Counted from the first letter of the stretch, positions 1 to 9,255 are shown. The stretch: 33,608 nucleotides of DNA from Streptomyces hygroscopicus subsp. hygroscopicus (GCF_001553455.1 NZ_BBOX01000134.1:1-33608), one strand, 5' to 3'. The notes: generated by a model from the letters alone, not told the origin. Numbers and translations: made by a program.

Positions 1-81
1 CCCATGAAGAGCATCGGGGTGAACGGCGCGCACGGCACCCCGGCCGCCGCACAGGCCGTGGGGCCGAAACGGTCCTCATGA
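1..81 (+). other. possible 3' end of an upstream plus-strand gene
   Basis: An open frame enters from the left edge and ends at TGA 79-81. It reads PMKSIGVNGAHG and continues to a basic PKRSS end. The stop overlaps the stop of the minus-strand phosphatase gene as TCATGA. That would fit two convergent genes, but 26 codons are too few to identify a family or to prove coding. Confidence 0.2.
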
Positions 82-3000
82 GGGTGTGCCGGTCCGGGGG
101 ATGGGCTGTTCCGTCCAGATGCACTTGCCCTCGGCGGTGTAGCGGGTCCCCCAGCGCTGGGAGAGCGCGGAGACCAGTTGCAGCCCCCGCCCTCCCTCGT
201 CCGTCTCGGCGGCCCGGCGGATCCGGGGCGTGGTGGGGCTGGCGTCCGAGACCTCGCAGAGCAGCGATCTGCTGCGGATCAGCCGGAGCCGGGTCGGCCC
301 CCTGGCGTGCCGGACGACGTTGGCGACGAGTTCGCCGGCCAGCAGCTCGGTGGTGGCGACGAGTTCCTGGAGCCCCCACGCCGTGAGCTGTTCGCGGACG
401 TGGGCGCGGGCCAGACCGGCGGCCACCGGGCCCTCCGGCAGCGGCCATCCGGCGATGTTCCCGGGCGCCAGCCCGTGCAGCCGGGCGATCAGCAGGGCGG
501 TGTCGTCGGCGGTCAGCTGCTGGGCGGGCAGCATGGCCCCGACCAGCAGGTCGCACAGCCGGTCGAGCCGCTCGTGGTCCGCCCGGTCCGGCCCGTCCTG
601 CTCCGGCCCGTCCTGTTCCGGGCGGTCCGGGTGCGGGCGCGGTGGAGGGCTGGTGAGCAGCCGGCCGCGCTCGCTGGTGAGGACCTGGGCGCACTCGGCG
701 ATGCCGGTGTCGATGTCACGGGTGGCGGACTCCACCAGACCGTCGGTGTACAGCACCAGCAGACTGCCGTCGGGCAACCGGAGGTCGACGGTGGTGAACG
801 GGGGCTCGGTGGCGCCCAGCGGCGGATCGGGCACCGAGTCCGGGCACTCCACACCTCCGTCGGGGCGCACCACCAGGGGCGGGGGATGACCGGCGCGGGC
901 GAGGGAGCAGACCCCCGAGACGGGGTCGTACACCGCGTACAGACAGGTCGCGTAGGAGTCGTCGCCCAGATCGCTGACGACCTCGTTCAGATGGGCCAGG
1001 ACCTCGTCGGGCGGCAGCTCGAGGTTGGCGAGCGTGTGCACGGCGGTGCGCAGCCGCCCCATGGTGGCGGCCTCGGCCAGGCCGTGCCCCATCACATCGC
1101 CGATGACGAGGGCCACCCGCTCCGCGGACAGCGGAATGACGTCGTACCAGTCGCCGCCGATGTCCGTACCACTGCTGGCGGGCAGGTAGCGGACGGTGGA
1201 GGTGACGGCGGCCGGGGTGGGCAGCGCCCGGGGCAGCAGTCCGCGCTGGAGGGCCTGGGCGCGGGCGTGCTCGGTGTCGTAGAGCCGGGCCCGGGCCAGC
1301 GCCTGGGCGACCATGCCGCTGAGGGCGGTGAGCAGGGTGCGCTCGTCGGCGGAGAAGCGGCGGGGCTCGTCGAAGGAGATGGAGCAGGTGCCGATGGCGT
1401 TGCCCGAGGCGGTCAGCGGAAGCACGGCCCAGGCGTTCTTGTGGGCGATGGCGGGATTGCCGGCCAGGTCGGGGAACAGCCGCTCGTACTCCTCGGCCGA
1501 GGGGATGAAGTACGGCCGGCGCGCGCCGAGCACCTCGTTGAGCAGACGGTAGCCCTCGAACGCCGGAACCCCGTCGATCCGGCGGAGGAAGGGCAGGGGG
1601 TACCCCACGGACCCCACCACGTTCAGCCGGCCGCCCTCCAGGGACAGCATCAGCAGACCCGAGGCGCCGAACGGCGGCAGGATGTGCGCGGCCACGACGT
1701 CGACGACGTCCCTGGTGGTCACCGCGTCGGCCAGCGCGTTGCTCAGCTCGCTGATCCGGGCGGCCTGTTCGGCGCCGGCGCGCTCGGCCTCCGCGCGCCG
1801 CGCGGCCCGGGTGCGTCGGTCGGTGACATCGGTGAGATAGGCCGTCAGCCCGTCCGGCACCGAGACCAGCCGTATGTGGTACCAGCGGCCGTCGGTGGGC
1901 CAGCGGATGTCGAAACCGGCCGGTCTGCCGCCGGCCGCGGCGCGGCGGCAGCGTTCCTCCAGCTCCGGAACGTCGCCCGCGGGGCCCTCCCACAGCGGTC
2001 GGCCGAGCACCTGTCCGGCCGGGCCGATCAGGCGCTCCGCCTCGACGTTGAGGAAGGTGATCCGCCACTCCCGGTTCACCGCGAAGAACGCGTCGCTCAT
2101 GTACCGCAGCGCCTGCCCCACCGACTCCCGGGCCATCCGGCTCTCGGTGGTGTCCCAGACCTTCCCGACCATGCGGACGGGCTCGCCGTGCTCGTCGAGT
2201 TCGAGATGGGCGCGGCTCTGCACCCACCCGGTGGTGCCGTCGGGGCGGCGCACCCGGTACTCGGCCTCGTAGTCGCTCCGTTCACGCAGCGACTTCTCGG
2301 TGGCGGCCATCACCCGCGGCACGTCCTCGGGGTGGATCAGGTCGATCCAGCTCTCGATCCGCCGCTCATAGCTGTCGGGGATGCCGAGCAGGGTCAGCCC
2401 CGCCCGGTCCCAGCGCATCTCACCGGTGCGCACGCCCCATTCCCAGGAGCCGGCCTTGGCCGCCTCCAGGGACTGCCGGAGCACCGGACCGCCCGGCCGC
2501 TGCTGCCACCACGGGGGCTCGTCGCCCTCGCCCGGCCCGGCCGCCGAGCGGGCGAGGCGGCGTTCCGCCCAGTGTCCCACCGCCTGGAGGAAGGCGGTCT
2601 GCTCCCCGGTCGGCTCCCACGGACCGGTGAGGACGGACAGCGCGCCCACCGGCCCGTCCGGTCCGATCAGCGGAACCGATGCCACCGTGGTCGCCGCCGG
2701 GAGGATCCCGGAGGAGGGGCGGCCGTCCTCCCGGGGCCCGGCGAGGGCCTCGGTGGCGGCGGCCGGAATCCAGACGAAGCGGCCGTCCCGTACGGCGCGG
2801 GCGGGGGCCAGCGGGGCCACGTCCTGGCGGATCTCCTCCCACGCCCGCAGGACGGGCAGCGGCAGCCCGCTGGCCAGGACCAGGCGCAGCTGGCGGCTGC
2901 CGGCCGGGCCGCAGGACCAGTGCACAAGGCCCGCGATCCCGCCCAGCTCGGAGACCGCCTGGTCCAGGGCGTGCCGCATCACCTCGCGGTCGGTGAGCGC

Positions 3001-3087
3001 GGCACCTACCGCGGAGAGCAGGGAGAGCCGTTCATCGCCCCATGAGCGGGAGCGTTCCGCCGTGTCCGTTCCGCGCCGCTGCTCCAT
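76..3087 (-). CDS. multi-sensor SpoIIE-family protein phosphatase with PAS, GAF and ATPase domains
   Basis: This 1003-residue cytoplasmic signalling protein probably dephosphorylates an anti-sigma-factor antagonist. The order is a GAF-like region (about 20-175), a PAS_3 domain (about 205-320, from AGSWEWG), a second PAS (about 322-425), a second GAF (about 440-600), and a PP2C/SpoIIE phosphatase (about 625-840, with the GGDWYD metal-binding motif near 643). A C-terminal HATPase_c/RsbW-like module follows (about 880-995, ELVANVVRHA near 915 and EGGRGLQL near 960). The fusion of SpoIIE and HATPase is common in Streptomyces and lets one protein act as both phosphatase and switch kinase. The linker before the ATPase has short PEQDG/PDRAD repeats, from 15-bp DNA repeats around 579-628. 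The ATG is preceded by GTGAGG seven bases upstream. No membrane segment is visible, so the ligand of the sensors is unknown. Confidence 0.9.
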   Translation of the reverse strand: MEQRRGTDTAERSRSWGDERLSLLSAVGAALTDREVMRHALDQAVSELGGIAGLVHWSCGPAGSRQLRLVLASGLPLPVLRAWEEIRQDVAPLAPARAVRDGRFVWIPAAATEALAGPREDGRPSSGILPAATTVASVPLIGPDGPVGALSVLTGPWEPTGEQTAFLQAVGHWAERRLARSAAGPGEGDEPPWWQQRPGGPVLRQSLEAAKAGSWEWGVRTGEMRWDRAGLTLLGIPDSYERRIESWIDLIHPEDVPRVMAATEKSLRERSDYEAEYRVRRPDGTTGWVQSRAHLELDEHGEPVRMVGKVWDTTESRMARESVGQALRYMSDAFFAVNREWRITFLNVEAERLIGPAGQVLGRPLWEGPAGDVPELEERCRRAAAGGRPAGFDIRWPTDGRWYHIRLVSVPDGLTAYLTDVTDRRTRAARRAEAERAGAEQAARISELSNALADAVTTRDVVDVVAAHILPPFGASGLLMLSLEGGRLNVVGSVGYPLPFLRRIDGVPAFEGYRLLNEVLGARRPYFIPSAEEYERLFPDLAGNPAIAHKNAWAVLPLTASGNAIGTCSISFDEPRRFSADERTLLTALSGMVAQALARARLYDTEHARAQALQRGLLPRALPTPAAVTSTVRYLPASSGTDIGGDWYDVIPLSAERVALVIGDVMGHGLAEAATMGRLRTAVHTLANLELPPDEVLAHLNEVVSDLGDDSYATCLYAVYDPVSGVCSLARAGHPPPLVVRPDGGVECPDSVPDPPLGATEPPFTTVDLRLPDGSLLVLYTDGLVESATRDIDTGIAECAQVLTSERGRLLTSPPPRPHPDRPEQDGPEQDGPDRADHERLDRLCDLLVGAMLPAQQLTADDTALLIARLHGLAPGNIAGWPLPEGPVAAGLARAHVREQLTAWGLQELVATTELLAGELVANVVRHARGPTRLRLIRSRSLLCEVSDASPTTPRIRRAAETDEGGRGLQLVSALSQRWGTRYTAEGKCIWTEQPIPRTGTPS

Positions 3088-3137
3088 CCCAAGACCTCAC
3101 CTCATGGTGCAGGGCATTCTCGGACAAACGTAGCACT

Positions 3138-3147
3138 GGCATATGCC
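3138..3147. promoter_or_regulatory. short palindrome upstream of the phosphatase gene
   Basis: GGCATATGCC is a perfect 10-bp palindrome, 50 bp before the phosphatase start. It lies inside the spacer of a weak candidate minus-strand promoter (-10 TACGTT, about 3127-3132). It could be an operator; the sequence alone does not prove it. Confidence 0.25.
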
Positions 3148-3235
3148 GGACATCATCCGTACGTCTCGGAGCGTGGGGTGGCCGCGGTGCGAGCGGGGCG
3201 CTCGCCCGGCGGTACGGCTGGACGTCCGCGGCCGA

Positions 3236-3269
3236 ATTCCCTATTTTTCCTACGGGAATCATAGGGAAT
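3236..3269. promoter_or_regulatory. AT-rich inverted-repeat operator upstream of the sulfur-type monooxygenase
   Basis: ATTCCCTA (3236-3243) and TAGGGAAT (3262-3269) are perfect inverted copies, with a third half-site TACGGGAAT (3251-3259) between them. The block is conspicuously AT-rich in a very GC-rich window. It ends 51 bp before the GTG of the monooxygenase gene. It is the obvious operator or promoter region for the 3321-5010 pair, and the co-transcribed Rrf2 protein is the natural candidate to bind it. The regulator assignment is inference. Confidence 0.6.
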
Positions 3270-3320
3270 GCTGAGTACGGGACCGGACGGGTCGGATGGG
3301 TCGGATGAAGGGGTGCGGGC

Positions 3321-4517
3321 GTGACGGTGGTGGATGCGACGGCCGAGGCGCTCGATCGTGCGAGGTGGCTGCAGATCGCCGGTGAGGCGGCGGACGACCT
3401 CGCCACGGACGCGGTCATCCGCGACCAGGCCGGCAAGACGCCGTACGACGAGGTCGCCCGGCTCCGTGAGGCGGGGCTGCTGACGCTGCTGATCCCCGTC
3501 GAGCACGGGGGCGGGGGCGCGGACTGGCCCACGGCCTGCGCCGTCGTGCGGAAGATCGCCGCGGCCGATGGCGCGATCGGCCAGGTGCTCGGCTGTCACT
3601 ACCTGCTGTGCTTCAGCGCACGCTTCTTCGGCGGACCCGATCTCGCCGCCCGGCTGGAGCGGGAGTCCGCGGCGGGGCAGTGGTGCTGGGGCGGCGGACT
3701 GGCCCCCCGCGAGCCGCGGCTGACGCTCACCCCGGGCAAGGACGGCCATGTGGTGAACGGGCGCCAGGGGTACGCCACCGGGGTTCTGGTCGCCGACCGG
3801 CTGGCCGTCCGCGCCATCCACGCCGACACCGGCGAACCGCTGGCCGTGCTCGTGGACGCCACCCACCCCGGTGTGGTGTGCGGCGGCGACGACGGAGACA
3901 CCTTCGGCCAGCGGCTGGCGGCCGGTGGCAGCGTGGAGTTCGACGCGGTGCCGGTCGGGGACGACGCGGTGCTCGGACCGCTCTCCTGGGACGAGGACAC
4001 CCTGTCGCCCTTCAGCGGCCTGGCCGCGCCGACCGGACGTCTGGTCTCGGCGCAGATCTGTCTCGGGATCGCGCAGGGGGTGCTCGCCGAGGCCCGCGAG
4101 TACACCAGGGCCGTGCACGCGCCCTGGCCGCAGACCTCCCCGCGCGATCCGTACGCGCTGACCACCTACGGGGAACTCACCGTCGCCACCTTCTCCGCCG
4201 CCGCCCTCGCCGATCAGGCACTGGAGGCCCTGGACGGCGGGCTCGCCCGCGGCGAGGACCTCACCGACGACGAATGCGCCGAGATCACCGTGCTGGCCGC
4301 CGCGGCCGAGGCCGCCGCCTCCCGGGCCGCCCACGATGCCACCGCCCGCGCTCTGGACGTCATCGGCGCGCGCTCCGCCTCCTCCGCCTACGGATTCGAC
4401 CGCTTCTGGCGCAACGCGCGCACCCACACGCTCTACGACCCCGTCGCCCACCGCCTCCACGAGGTCGGGGACTACTTCCTCAACGGCGAACATCCCCCCT
4501 TCACTCTGCCCTTCTGA
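3321..4517 (+). CDS. acyl-CoA dehydrogenase-fold flavin monooxygenase, SfnB/DszC-like
   Basis: The 398-residue protein has the three-part acyl-CoA dehydrogenase fold. It has an N-terminal helical domain (EVARLREAGLLTLLIPVEHGG near 35-57), a central beta domain (GQWCWGGGLAP near 115, and NGRQGYATGV), and a C-terminal helical bundle ending in FDRFWRNARTHTLYDPVAHRLHEVG. That ending, the length and the FWRNAR/THTLYDP signature fit the SfnB/DszC group. Those enzymes use reduced flavin and oxygen to oxidise organosulfur compounds, rather than dehydrogenating acyl-CoA. No flavin reductase gene is in the window, so reduced FMN would come from elsewhere. The GTG start has AAGGGG seven bases upstream. 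The gene is followed after 34 bp by an Rrf2 regulator, which supports a sulfur-responsive operon. The substrate is unknown. Confidence 0.8.
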   Translation: MTVVDATAEALDRARWLQIAGEAADDLATDAVIRDQAGKTPYDEVARLREAGLLTLLIPVEHGGGGADWPTACAVVRKIAAADGAIGQVLGCHYLLCFSARFFGGPDLAARLERESAAGQWCWGGGLAPREPRLTLTPGKDGHVVNGRQGYATGVLVADRLAVRAIHADTGEPLAVLVDATHPGVVCGGDDGDTFGQRLAAGGSVEFDAVPVGDDAVLGPLSWDEDTLSPFSGLAAPTGRLVSAQICLGIAQGVLAEAREYTRAVHAPWPQTSPRDPYALTTYGELTVATFSAAALADQALEALDGGLARGEDLTDDECAEITVLAAAAEAAASRAAHDATARALDVIGARSASSAYGFDRFWRNARTHTLYDPVAHRLHEVGDYFLNGEHPPFTLPF

Positions 4518-4551
4518 CACCACCGGCGCGCCGGTGGCGGATAATCTCCGC

Positions 4552-5010
4552 ATGCGGATCTCGGCGAAGGCGGACTATGCGGTGCGGGCGGCATTGGAAC
4601 TGGCCGCGGCGGGGGAGGACACCTCCGTCAAGGCCGAGGCGATCGCCGGCGCGCAGGGCATCCCGCACAAGTTCCTCGAAGGGATCCTGGGCGATCTGCG
4701 CCGCGGCGGGCTGGTGGTCAGCCAGCGCGGTGGCAAGGGCGGCTACCGGCTGGCCCGCCCCGCGGACACCATCAGCATCGCCGAGGTGATCCGGGTGGTC
4801 GACGGCCCCCTGGTGTCGGTGCGCGGAGTGCGCCCGCCCGAGCTGTCCTACCACGGACCGGCGGAGTCGCTGCTGCCGCTGTGGATCGCGGTGCGGGCCA
4901 ATGTGCGCAAGATCCTCGGCGAGGTGACCCTCGCGGAGGTGGCCGCGGCCAAGCTGCCCGGCGACGTCCTGGGCCTCGCCGAGGACCCCGAAGCCTGGAC
5001 CAATCCCTAG
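4552..5010 (+). CDS. Rrf2-family transcriptional regulator without cysteines
   Basis: This 152-residue Rrf2 protein opens with MRISAKADYAVRAALELAA, the typical first helix. The winged helix follows (GIPHKFLEGILGDLRRGGLV, then the wing RGGKGGYRLARP near 58-69). It contains no cysteine, so it cannot bind an Fe-S cluster in the IscR/NsrR manner. It resembles the CymR-like members that sense sulfur or cysteine status through partners or small ligands. The ATG at 4552 is chosen because the conserved N-terminus begins there, although the frame is open further upstream. It lies 34 bp after the SfnB-like gene, and is likely autoregulatory on the operator at 3236-3269. Confidence 0.88.
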   Translation: MRISAKADYAVRAALELAAAGEDTSVKAEAIAGAQGIPHKFLEGILGDLRRGGLVVSQRGGKGGYRLARPADTISIAEVIRVVDGPLVSVRGVRPPELSYHGPAESLLPLWIAVRANVRKILGEVTLAEVAAAKLPGDVLGLAEDPEAWTNP

Positions 5011-5391
5011 CCGGTGCCCCGAGTGCGGTCCCTGGGTGCTTCGGTCCGCAGCCGGTGCCCCCGAGTGCTTCGGTGTGCCGGTGTGGTCCGTGAGTGCTTC
5101 GGTCTGCTGGGCGTGATGGTGGGTCTTCGTGTGCTGGGTGTGGTGGCTGGGTGCTTCGGTGTGCCGGGTGTGGTGGCTGGGTGCTTCGGTGTGCTGGGTG
5201 TGGTCGCTGGGTGCTTCGGCCCGCAGCCGGTGCCCCCGAGTGCTTCGGTGTGTCGAGTGCGGTCCGTGAGTGCTTCGGTCTGCCGAAGGGGGGCGCTGGG
5301 TGCTTCGGTCTGCCGGGCGTGGTCCCTGGGCGCTTCGCTCCGCTGAACCTGGTCCCCGAGCGCTTCCCTGGCCGGAGGCCGGTGAGTCGGT
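5011..5391. repeat. degenerate minisatellite, about 12 units of 28-30 bp
   Basis: Units begin GTGCTTCGG and run 28, 29 or 30 bp, the clearest from 5036. Two units (near 5036 and 5210) share a CCGCAGCCGGTGCCCCCGA tail; others share TGTGCCGGGTGTGGTGGCTG-like tails. Period lengths that are not multiples of three change the reading frame along the array. That argues against coding, although both strands are open for 100 to 230 codons. The repeat is adjacent, with no distinct spacers, so it is not CRISPR. It directly follows the Rrf2 stop. Confidence 0.85.
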
Positions 5392-5668
5392 GAGCCGGTG
5401 GACCGAGCCCATGGACGTCCTCGGCCCGCTCGCCGCACAGCTGCCGGGCTCCACGGACACCGCTCACGCCGATATCGCCGATATCCCCGCCCGGCTGTGC
5501 GGCGTCGGTGGACCGGGCCGCTCCGTCCGCGTGTGCGACGGGCCGGTGCGGTCGCCCACCACACCGGGCCCCTGGAGATCACCGTGCCGATGAGCCCCAC
5601 GGCACACCGCCCTGCCGCGGGCACGGGCCTTGCCGCGCCGACGGCGGCCGGCGCGGCAGGATGGGCGC
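5392..5668. other. gene-free stretch between minisatellite and methyltransferase
   Basis: No recognisable gene is seen. A 60-codon plus-strand frame (ATG 5411 to TGA 5593, starting MDVLGPLAAQLPGS) has ordinary composition and no convincing ribosome site. It may be a fragment of an older gene. The methyltransferase promoter must lie here, but no clear hexamers are visible. Confidence 0.4.
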
Positions 5669-6487
5669 ATGATCTCCGAAACCGGCTATCTGCTGGACAA
5701 CCGGCAACGCGAGGCCGGCCGGCGCTTCGACGCGCTGGCCGAGCTGTTCGACCCCTGGACTCTCGACCACCTCGACCGGCTCGGCCTTGCCGCCGGATGG
5801 CGCTGCTGGGAGGTGGGAGCGGGCGGGCCCTCGGTGCCCACCGCCCTCGCGGAGCGGGTCGGGCCCACCGGGCGGGTACTGGTGACCGATATCGACACCT
5901 CCTGGCTGTCCGACCTGTCCGACCTGTCCGGCCCGGCCGCCGGCCCGGTCGAGGTGCGGCGTCACGACGTGGCCCGCGACGAGCCGCCGGGCGGCGGATT
6001 CGACCTCGTCCACGCCCGGCTGGTGCTGGTGCACCTGCCCGACCGGGCCGAGGCGCTGCGGCGGATGGCCGGGGCGGTGGCGCCGGGCGGTCTGCTGGTG
6101 GTGGAGGACGCCGACCCGGCGCTCCAGCCGCTCGCCTGCCCCGATGAGCGCGGCCCGGCCGAGGAGCTGGCCAACCGGATCCGCCGCGGGTTCCGGACCC
6201 TGCTCGCCGGGCGCGGGGTGGACCTCGCCTTCGGCCGCACCCTGCCCGCCCTGCTGCGCGGCGCCGGACTGCGCGACGTACGCGCCGAAGGCTTCTTCCC
6301 GCTGACCTCCCCGGCCAACCGGGAACTGGAGGCGGCCACGGTGCGCCAGCTGCGCGGCCGATTGGTGGCGGACGGACTGGCCACCGACGCGGAGATCGAG
6401 CGCCATCTGGACCAACTGCGCGACAACGGGATGGACGTCACCACCGCCCCGCTCATCACCTGCTGGGGCCGCCGTCCGGCGCGGTGA
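5669..6487 (+). CDS. class I SAM-dependent methyltransferase
   Basis: The 272-residue protein starts MISETGYLLDNRQREAGRRF. Its Rossmann core has motif I WEVGAGGPSVPTALA (near residues 48-62), then VLVTDIDTSWL, motif II/III FDLVHARLVLVHLPD (near 112-126) and the APGGLLVVEDAD loop. It resembles the UbiE/Methyltransf_25-type enzymes that Streptomyces places next to many pathways. The acceptor cannot be read from the sequence. An in-frame TTG 39 bp upstream would add an Arg-rich tail, so the ATG at 5669 is preferred. A small DLSDLSGPAAGP repeat follows motif II. The gene converges with the PucR regulator across a 34-bp tandem repeat. Confidence 0.85.
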   Translation: MISETGYLLDNRQREAGRRFDALAELFDPWTLDHLDRLGLAAGWRCWEVGAGGPSVPTALAERVGPTGRVLVTDIDTSWLSDLSDLSGPAAGPVEVRRHDVARDEPPGGGFDLVHARLVLVHLPDRAEALRRMAGAVAPGGLLVVEDADPALQPLACPDERGPAEELANRIRRGFRTLLAGRGVDLAFGRTLPALLRGAGLRDVRAEGFFPLTSPANRELEAATVRQLRGRLVADGLATDAEIERHLDQLRDNGMDVTTAPLITCWGRRPAR

Positions 6488-6508
6488 GACGAGCCGCGGG
6501 GCAGCGGC

Positions 6509-6575
6509 CCGGCCGCCCACCGGGCCGCCACCACGGCGGGAACCGGCCGTCCACCGGGCCGCCACCACGGCGGGA
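6509..6575. repeat. 34-bp tandem duplication between convergent genes
   Basis: Two 33-bp copies (6509-6541 and 6543-6575) differ at one position and both begin CCGGCCG. They fill almost all of the gap between the methyltransferase and PucR stops. Each copy can also fold through GGCCCGG/CCGGGCC-type pairs, so the block may double as a bidirectional terminator. Confidence 0.8.
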
Positions 6576-6584
6576 GACCCGCCC

Positions 6585-8045
6585 TCAGTCGAGCAGACCG
6601 AGCCGGCCCGCGGCCCGGATCGCCAGCCAGACCTCGGCGAACGCGCCCGTGGTGGACAGATCGCGGCCGGTGAGCTCGTGGAAGCGGCGCAGCCGGTAGG
6701 CGAGCGTGTTGGGATGCACATGGAGCGCCGCCGCGGCCTCGTCGGTACGGCGGTCGCGCTCCATCCAGGTGCGCACCGACGGCAGCAGCCGTGTGCCGTG
6801 ACCGGCGTCGTAGCGCAGCGCCTGGCCCAGTACGTGCTCGACCAGGTCGGTGAGCGCGGCCGGGTCGTCCGGCAGCCAGCGGCCGGTGACGTCGTCGCCG
6901 TACCGTACGAGGGCGCGGCCGGAGGCGACGGCGTGGGAGGCCGCCCACAGCGCCTCGCGCTGGGCGATCCGCAGCGGGGCGCCGGGGCGGAACGGGCGGC
7001 TCATCCCGGCGGCCACCCCGGGCAGGGACTCGATCGCCTCACCGAGGCCGGGCGAGCCGAGCAGATAGCGGTCCTCGCCGCGGTTGAGCAGCAGATACGG
7101 CCGATCCTCCAGCACCCGCAGCACGGCGTCCTCGGTGACCCCCCTGACCACCGCCAGCACGGTCTCGCCCTCGATGGAGTGGCGCAGCAGATGGCGCCGG
7201 GCCACGGCCGGGTCGAGTGCGCCCTGCAACAGCTCGGCGAGGATCTCCGCGCCCTCGCGGCGCAGCGTCTCCCGTTCGGTGCGGACCATGGCGAGCTGGA
7301 GGGCGGCCACCGTGGCGATGTGCTGCACCACGGCGAGCCCCGCCGGGCGGGCGCCCTCCCGTTCGAAGGCGATGACGAACCCCGCCGTGCCACCGGGGGA
7401 GGGCACCGGGAGGGCGAAGCCGCCCGGGATGGTCGGCGGCGCGTCCGCCGATCCGGGGATGACGGACGGGTCGGGCACGGGCACCCCGGGCAGCAGCGGC
7501 CGGCCCTGGGTGGTGCACAGGTAGATGTCGTATCCGGACAGCTTCTCCAGTCGGCTGAACAGCGTCGCCGTGTCCAGGTTCTCCGAGGTCAGCCAGCGCA
7601 GCGCGCCGAACACCTGGAGCTGGGCGCCGAGCCGGTGGCGGGCGTCCTCCTGGATGGCGGCGGCCACCTCCTGCGCCACCGCCATGAACGGCACGGCCAG
7701 CGGAATCTCCAGGACCGGCATGCCCCGCTCCTCGGCGGCGTCGAAGAACGCCCGGCGCAGCGGGGGCATGCGCAGCTGGGCGGAGACGGCGAGGGCGGCG
7801 ACCCCGGCGTCGTCGAGCCGCTCCAGATAGCCGCGCTGGCCGGCGGCCGAGCGGGGCACCGCTATCCCCGTGGTCATGATCATCTCGGAGCCGAGCAGCC
7901 AGGGCGTGGGGTCGTCCAGCTCGCTGACATGGGCCCAGGACACCGAACGGTGCAGACCGTCCCCGCCCGCGAGCAGCCGGAGCTGAAGGGCCGGGTACGA
8001 CAGCAGATCGCCCACGGTCACGCCCTGGGCTTTGTTGGTCACCAC
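6585..8045 (-). CDS. PucR-family transcriptional regulator
   Basis: This 486-residue regulator has the classic PucR layout. An N-terminal PucR domain starts at [20 protein letters not shown] (about residues 8-125). A central GGDEF-like/CdaR region follows, and a C-terminal HTH_30 reads [20 protein letters not shown] (about 431-450) and ends near GLLD. Family members typically control purine, amine or amino-acid catabolic genes and act next to their own locus. The gene is divergent from an agmatinase-family gene, so that gene is the likely target and guanidino compounds or polyamines the likely effectors. Two consecutive GTG codons can start it (8045 and 8042); the ribosome site is weak. Confidence 0.9.
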   Translation of the reverse strand: MVTNKAQGVTVGDLLSYPALQLRLLAGGDGLHRSVSWAHVSELDDPTPWLLGSEMIMTTGIAVPRSAAGQRGYLERLDDAGVAALAVSAQLRMPPLRRAFFDAAEERGMPVLEIPLAVPFMAVAQEVAAAIQEDARHRLGAQLQVFGALRWLTSENLDTATLFSRLEKLSGYDIYLCTTQGRPLLPGVPVPDPSVIPGSADAPPTIPGGFALPVPSPGGTAGFVIAFEREGARPAGLAVVQHIATVAALQLAMVRTERETLRREGAEILAELLQGALDPAVARRHLLRHSIEGETVLAVVRGVTEDAVLRVLEDRPYLLLNRGEDRYLLGSPGLGEAIESLPGVAAGMSRPFRPGAPLRIAQREALWAASHAVASGRALVRYGDDVTGRWLPDDPAALTDLVEHVLGQALRYDAGHGTRLLPSVRTWMERDRRTDEAAAALHVHPNTLAYRLRRFHELTGRDLSTTGAFAEVWLAIRAAGRLGLLD

Positions 8046-8069
8046 AAACGAAGGCTAACTCTTTGGGTC

Positions 8070-8082
8070 GACAACGATTGTC
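8070..8082. promoter_or_regulatory. candidate operator between pucR-like and agmatinase genes
   Basis: GACAACGATTGTC is a perfect inverted repeat (GACAA-CGA-TTGTC). It lies 25 bp from the regulator start and 74 bp from the agmatinase start, in the only AT-richer part of the divergent promoter region. PucR proteins usually bind short imperfect palindromes in this position. Confidence 0.45.
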
Positions 8083-8155
8083 CCGCACTTCGCCCGCTGT
8101 GCACACTCGCCGGACCGGACCCCACCGGCGCACAGGAGAAGGGACTGCCAGCACC

Positions 8156-9151
8156 ATGACCGAACCCCGAGGGCCCGTCGACTCCTCCCGGGTCCCGCGC
8201 TTCGCCGGGCCCGCCACCTTCGCCCGGCTGCCCCGCCTCGACGAAGTGGCCCGCGCCGACGTGGCCGTGGTGGGTGTCCCGTTCGACGCCGGTGTCTCCT
8301 ACCGCCCCGGCGCCCGCTTCGGGCCCGCCGCGGTCCGCGAGGCCAGCCGGCTGCTCCGCCCCTACCACCCGGGGCTCGACGTGTCGCCGTTCGCCACCCA
8401 GCAGGTGGCCGATGCCGGTGACATCGCCGTCAACCCCTTCGACATCGGCGAGGCCATCGAGACCATCCAGCACGCCGCGGGCAGCCTGCAGGCCGACGGC
8501 ACGCGCCTGGTCACCATCGGCGGCGACCACACCGTGGCGCTTCCGCTGCTGCGCGCCGCCGCGCGGCGGCACGGCCCGGTCGCGGTGCTCCACTTCGACG
8601 CCCACCTGGACACCTGGGACACCTACTTCGGCGCCGAGCACACCCACGGCACCCCGTTCCGCCGGGCCGTGGAGGAGGGCATCCTCGACACCTCCGCCCT
8701 CTCGCACGTCGGCACCCGCGGCCCGCTGTACGGCAAGCAGGACCTCACCGAGGACCAGAAGCTGGGCTTCGGCATCGTCACCTCCGCCGACGTCTACCGG
8801 CGCGGCGCCGACGAGGTGGCCGACCAGCTGCGCCAGCGCATCGGCGACCGGCCGCTGTACATCTCCATCGACATCGACTGCCTCGACCCGGCCCACGCCC
8901 CCGGCACCGGCACCCCGGAGGCGGGCGGTCTGACCTCCCGGGAGCTGCTGGAGATCCTGCGCGGGCTCGCGGGATGCCGCTTGGTCGGCGCGGACGTGGT
9001 GGAGGTGGCGCCCGCCTACGACCACGCCGAGATCACCTCGGTCGCCGCCTCCCACGTCGCCTACGACCTGATCAGCCTGCTCGCGCTCAAGGAGAACGGG
9101 GAGCGGGCCGAGGAGCGACTTCCCGCCGCCGACGGGGGCCGGAGGCCGTGA
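8156..9151 (+). CDS. speB: agmatinase-family ureohydrolase
   Basis: The enzyme hydrolyses a guanidino group to urea plus an amine, classically agmatine to putrescine. All binuclear manganese ligands are visible: H125 in GGDHT; D148, H150 and D152 in DAHLD; D239 and D241 in SIDIDCLDP. The 331 residues are normal for actinobacterial agmatinases. The ATG at 8156 has AGGAGAAGGGA upstream and precedes the conserved [15 protein letters not shown] region. Guanidinobutyrase is an alternative within the same family and cannot be excluded by motifs. Divergence from a PucR regulator suggests substrate-induced nitrogen catabolism. The last 20 residues are a low-complexity charged tail. Confidence 0.88.
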   Translation: MTEPRGPVDSSRVPRFAGPATFARLPRLDEVARADVAVVGVPFDAGVSYRPGARFGPAAVREASRLLRPYHPGLDVSPFATQQVADAGDIAVNPFDIGEAIETIQHAAGSLQADGTRLVTIGGDHTVALPLLRAAARRHGPVAVLHFDAHLDTWDTYFGAEHTHGTPFRRAVEEGILDTSALSHVGTRGPLYGKQDLTEDQKLGFGIVTSADVYRRGADEVADQLRQRIGDRPLYISIDIDCLDPAHAPGTGTPEAGGLTSRELLEILRGLAGCRLVGADVVEVAPAYDHAEITSVAASHVAYDLISLLALKENGERAEERLPAADGGRRP

Positions 9152-9255
9152 CCACGGGGGCGGAAGGGGCGTGAGCCCGCCGGGCCCGCCGCGCCCGCCG
9201 TGCGCCTCACCGACCGCCCCGTCCCCAACGACACGGGGACCCCGGCCCGCCCCTG

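Noticed and set aside
178..3045. 955-codon plus-strand frame opposite the phosphatase gene
   Set aside because: It is the antisense shadow of a GC-rich gene with clear domains on the minus strand.
5011..5391. CRISPR array
   Set aside because: The period is about 30 bp, but the units adjoin with graded divergence, without unique spacers, and no cas genes are near.
5411..5593. 60-codon ORF starting MDVLGPLAAQ
   Set aside because: No convincing ribosome site or family pattern was seen. It was kept only as a note in the gene-free stretch.
5007..5624. Long minus-strand reading frame with Pro/Lys/His-Ser repeats (TPKHPATTP)
   Set aside because: It is a translation of the minisatellite. Units of 28 and 29 bp break the phase, there is no ribosome site, and several frames on both strands are equally open.
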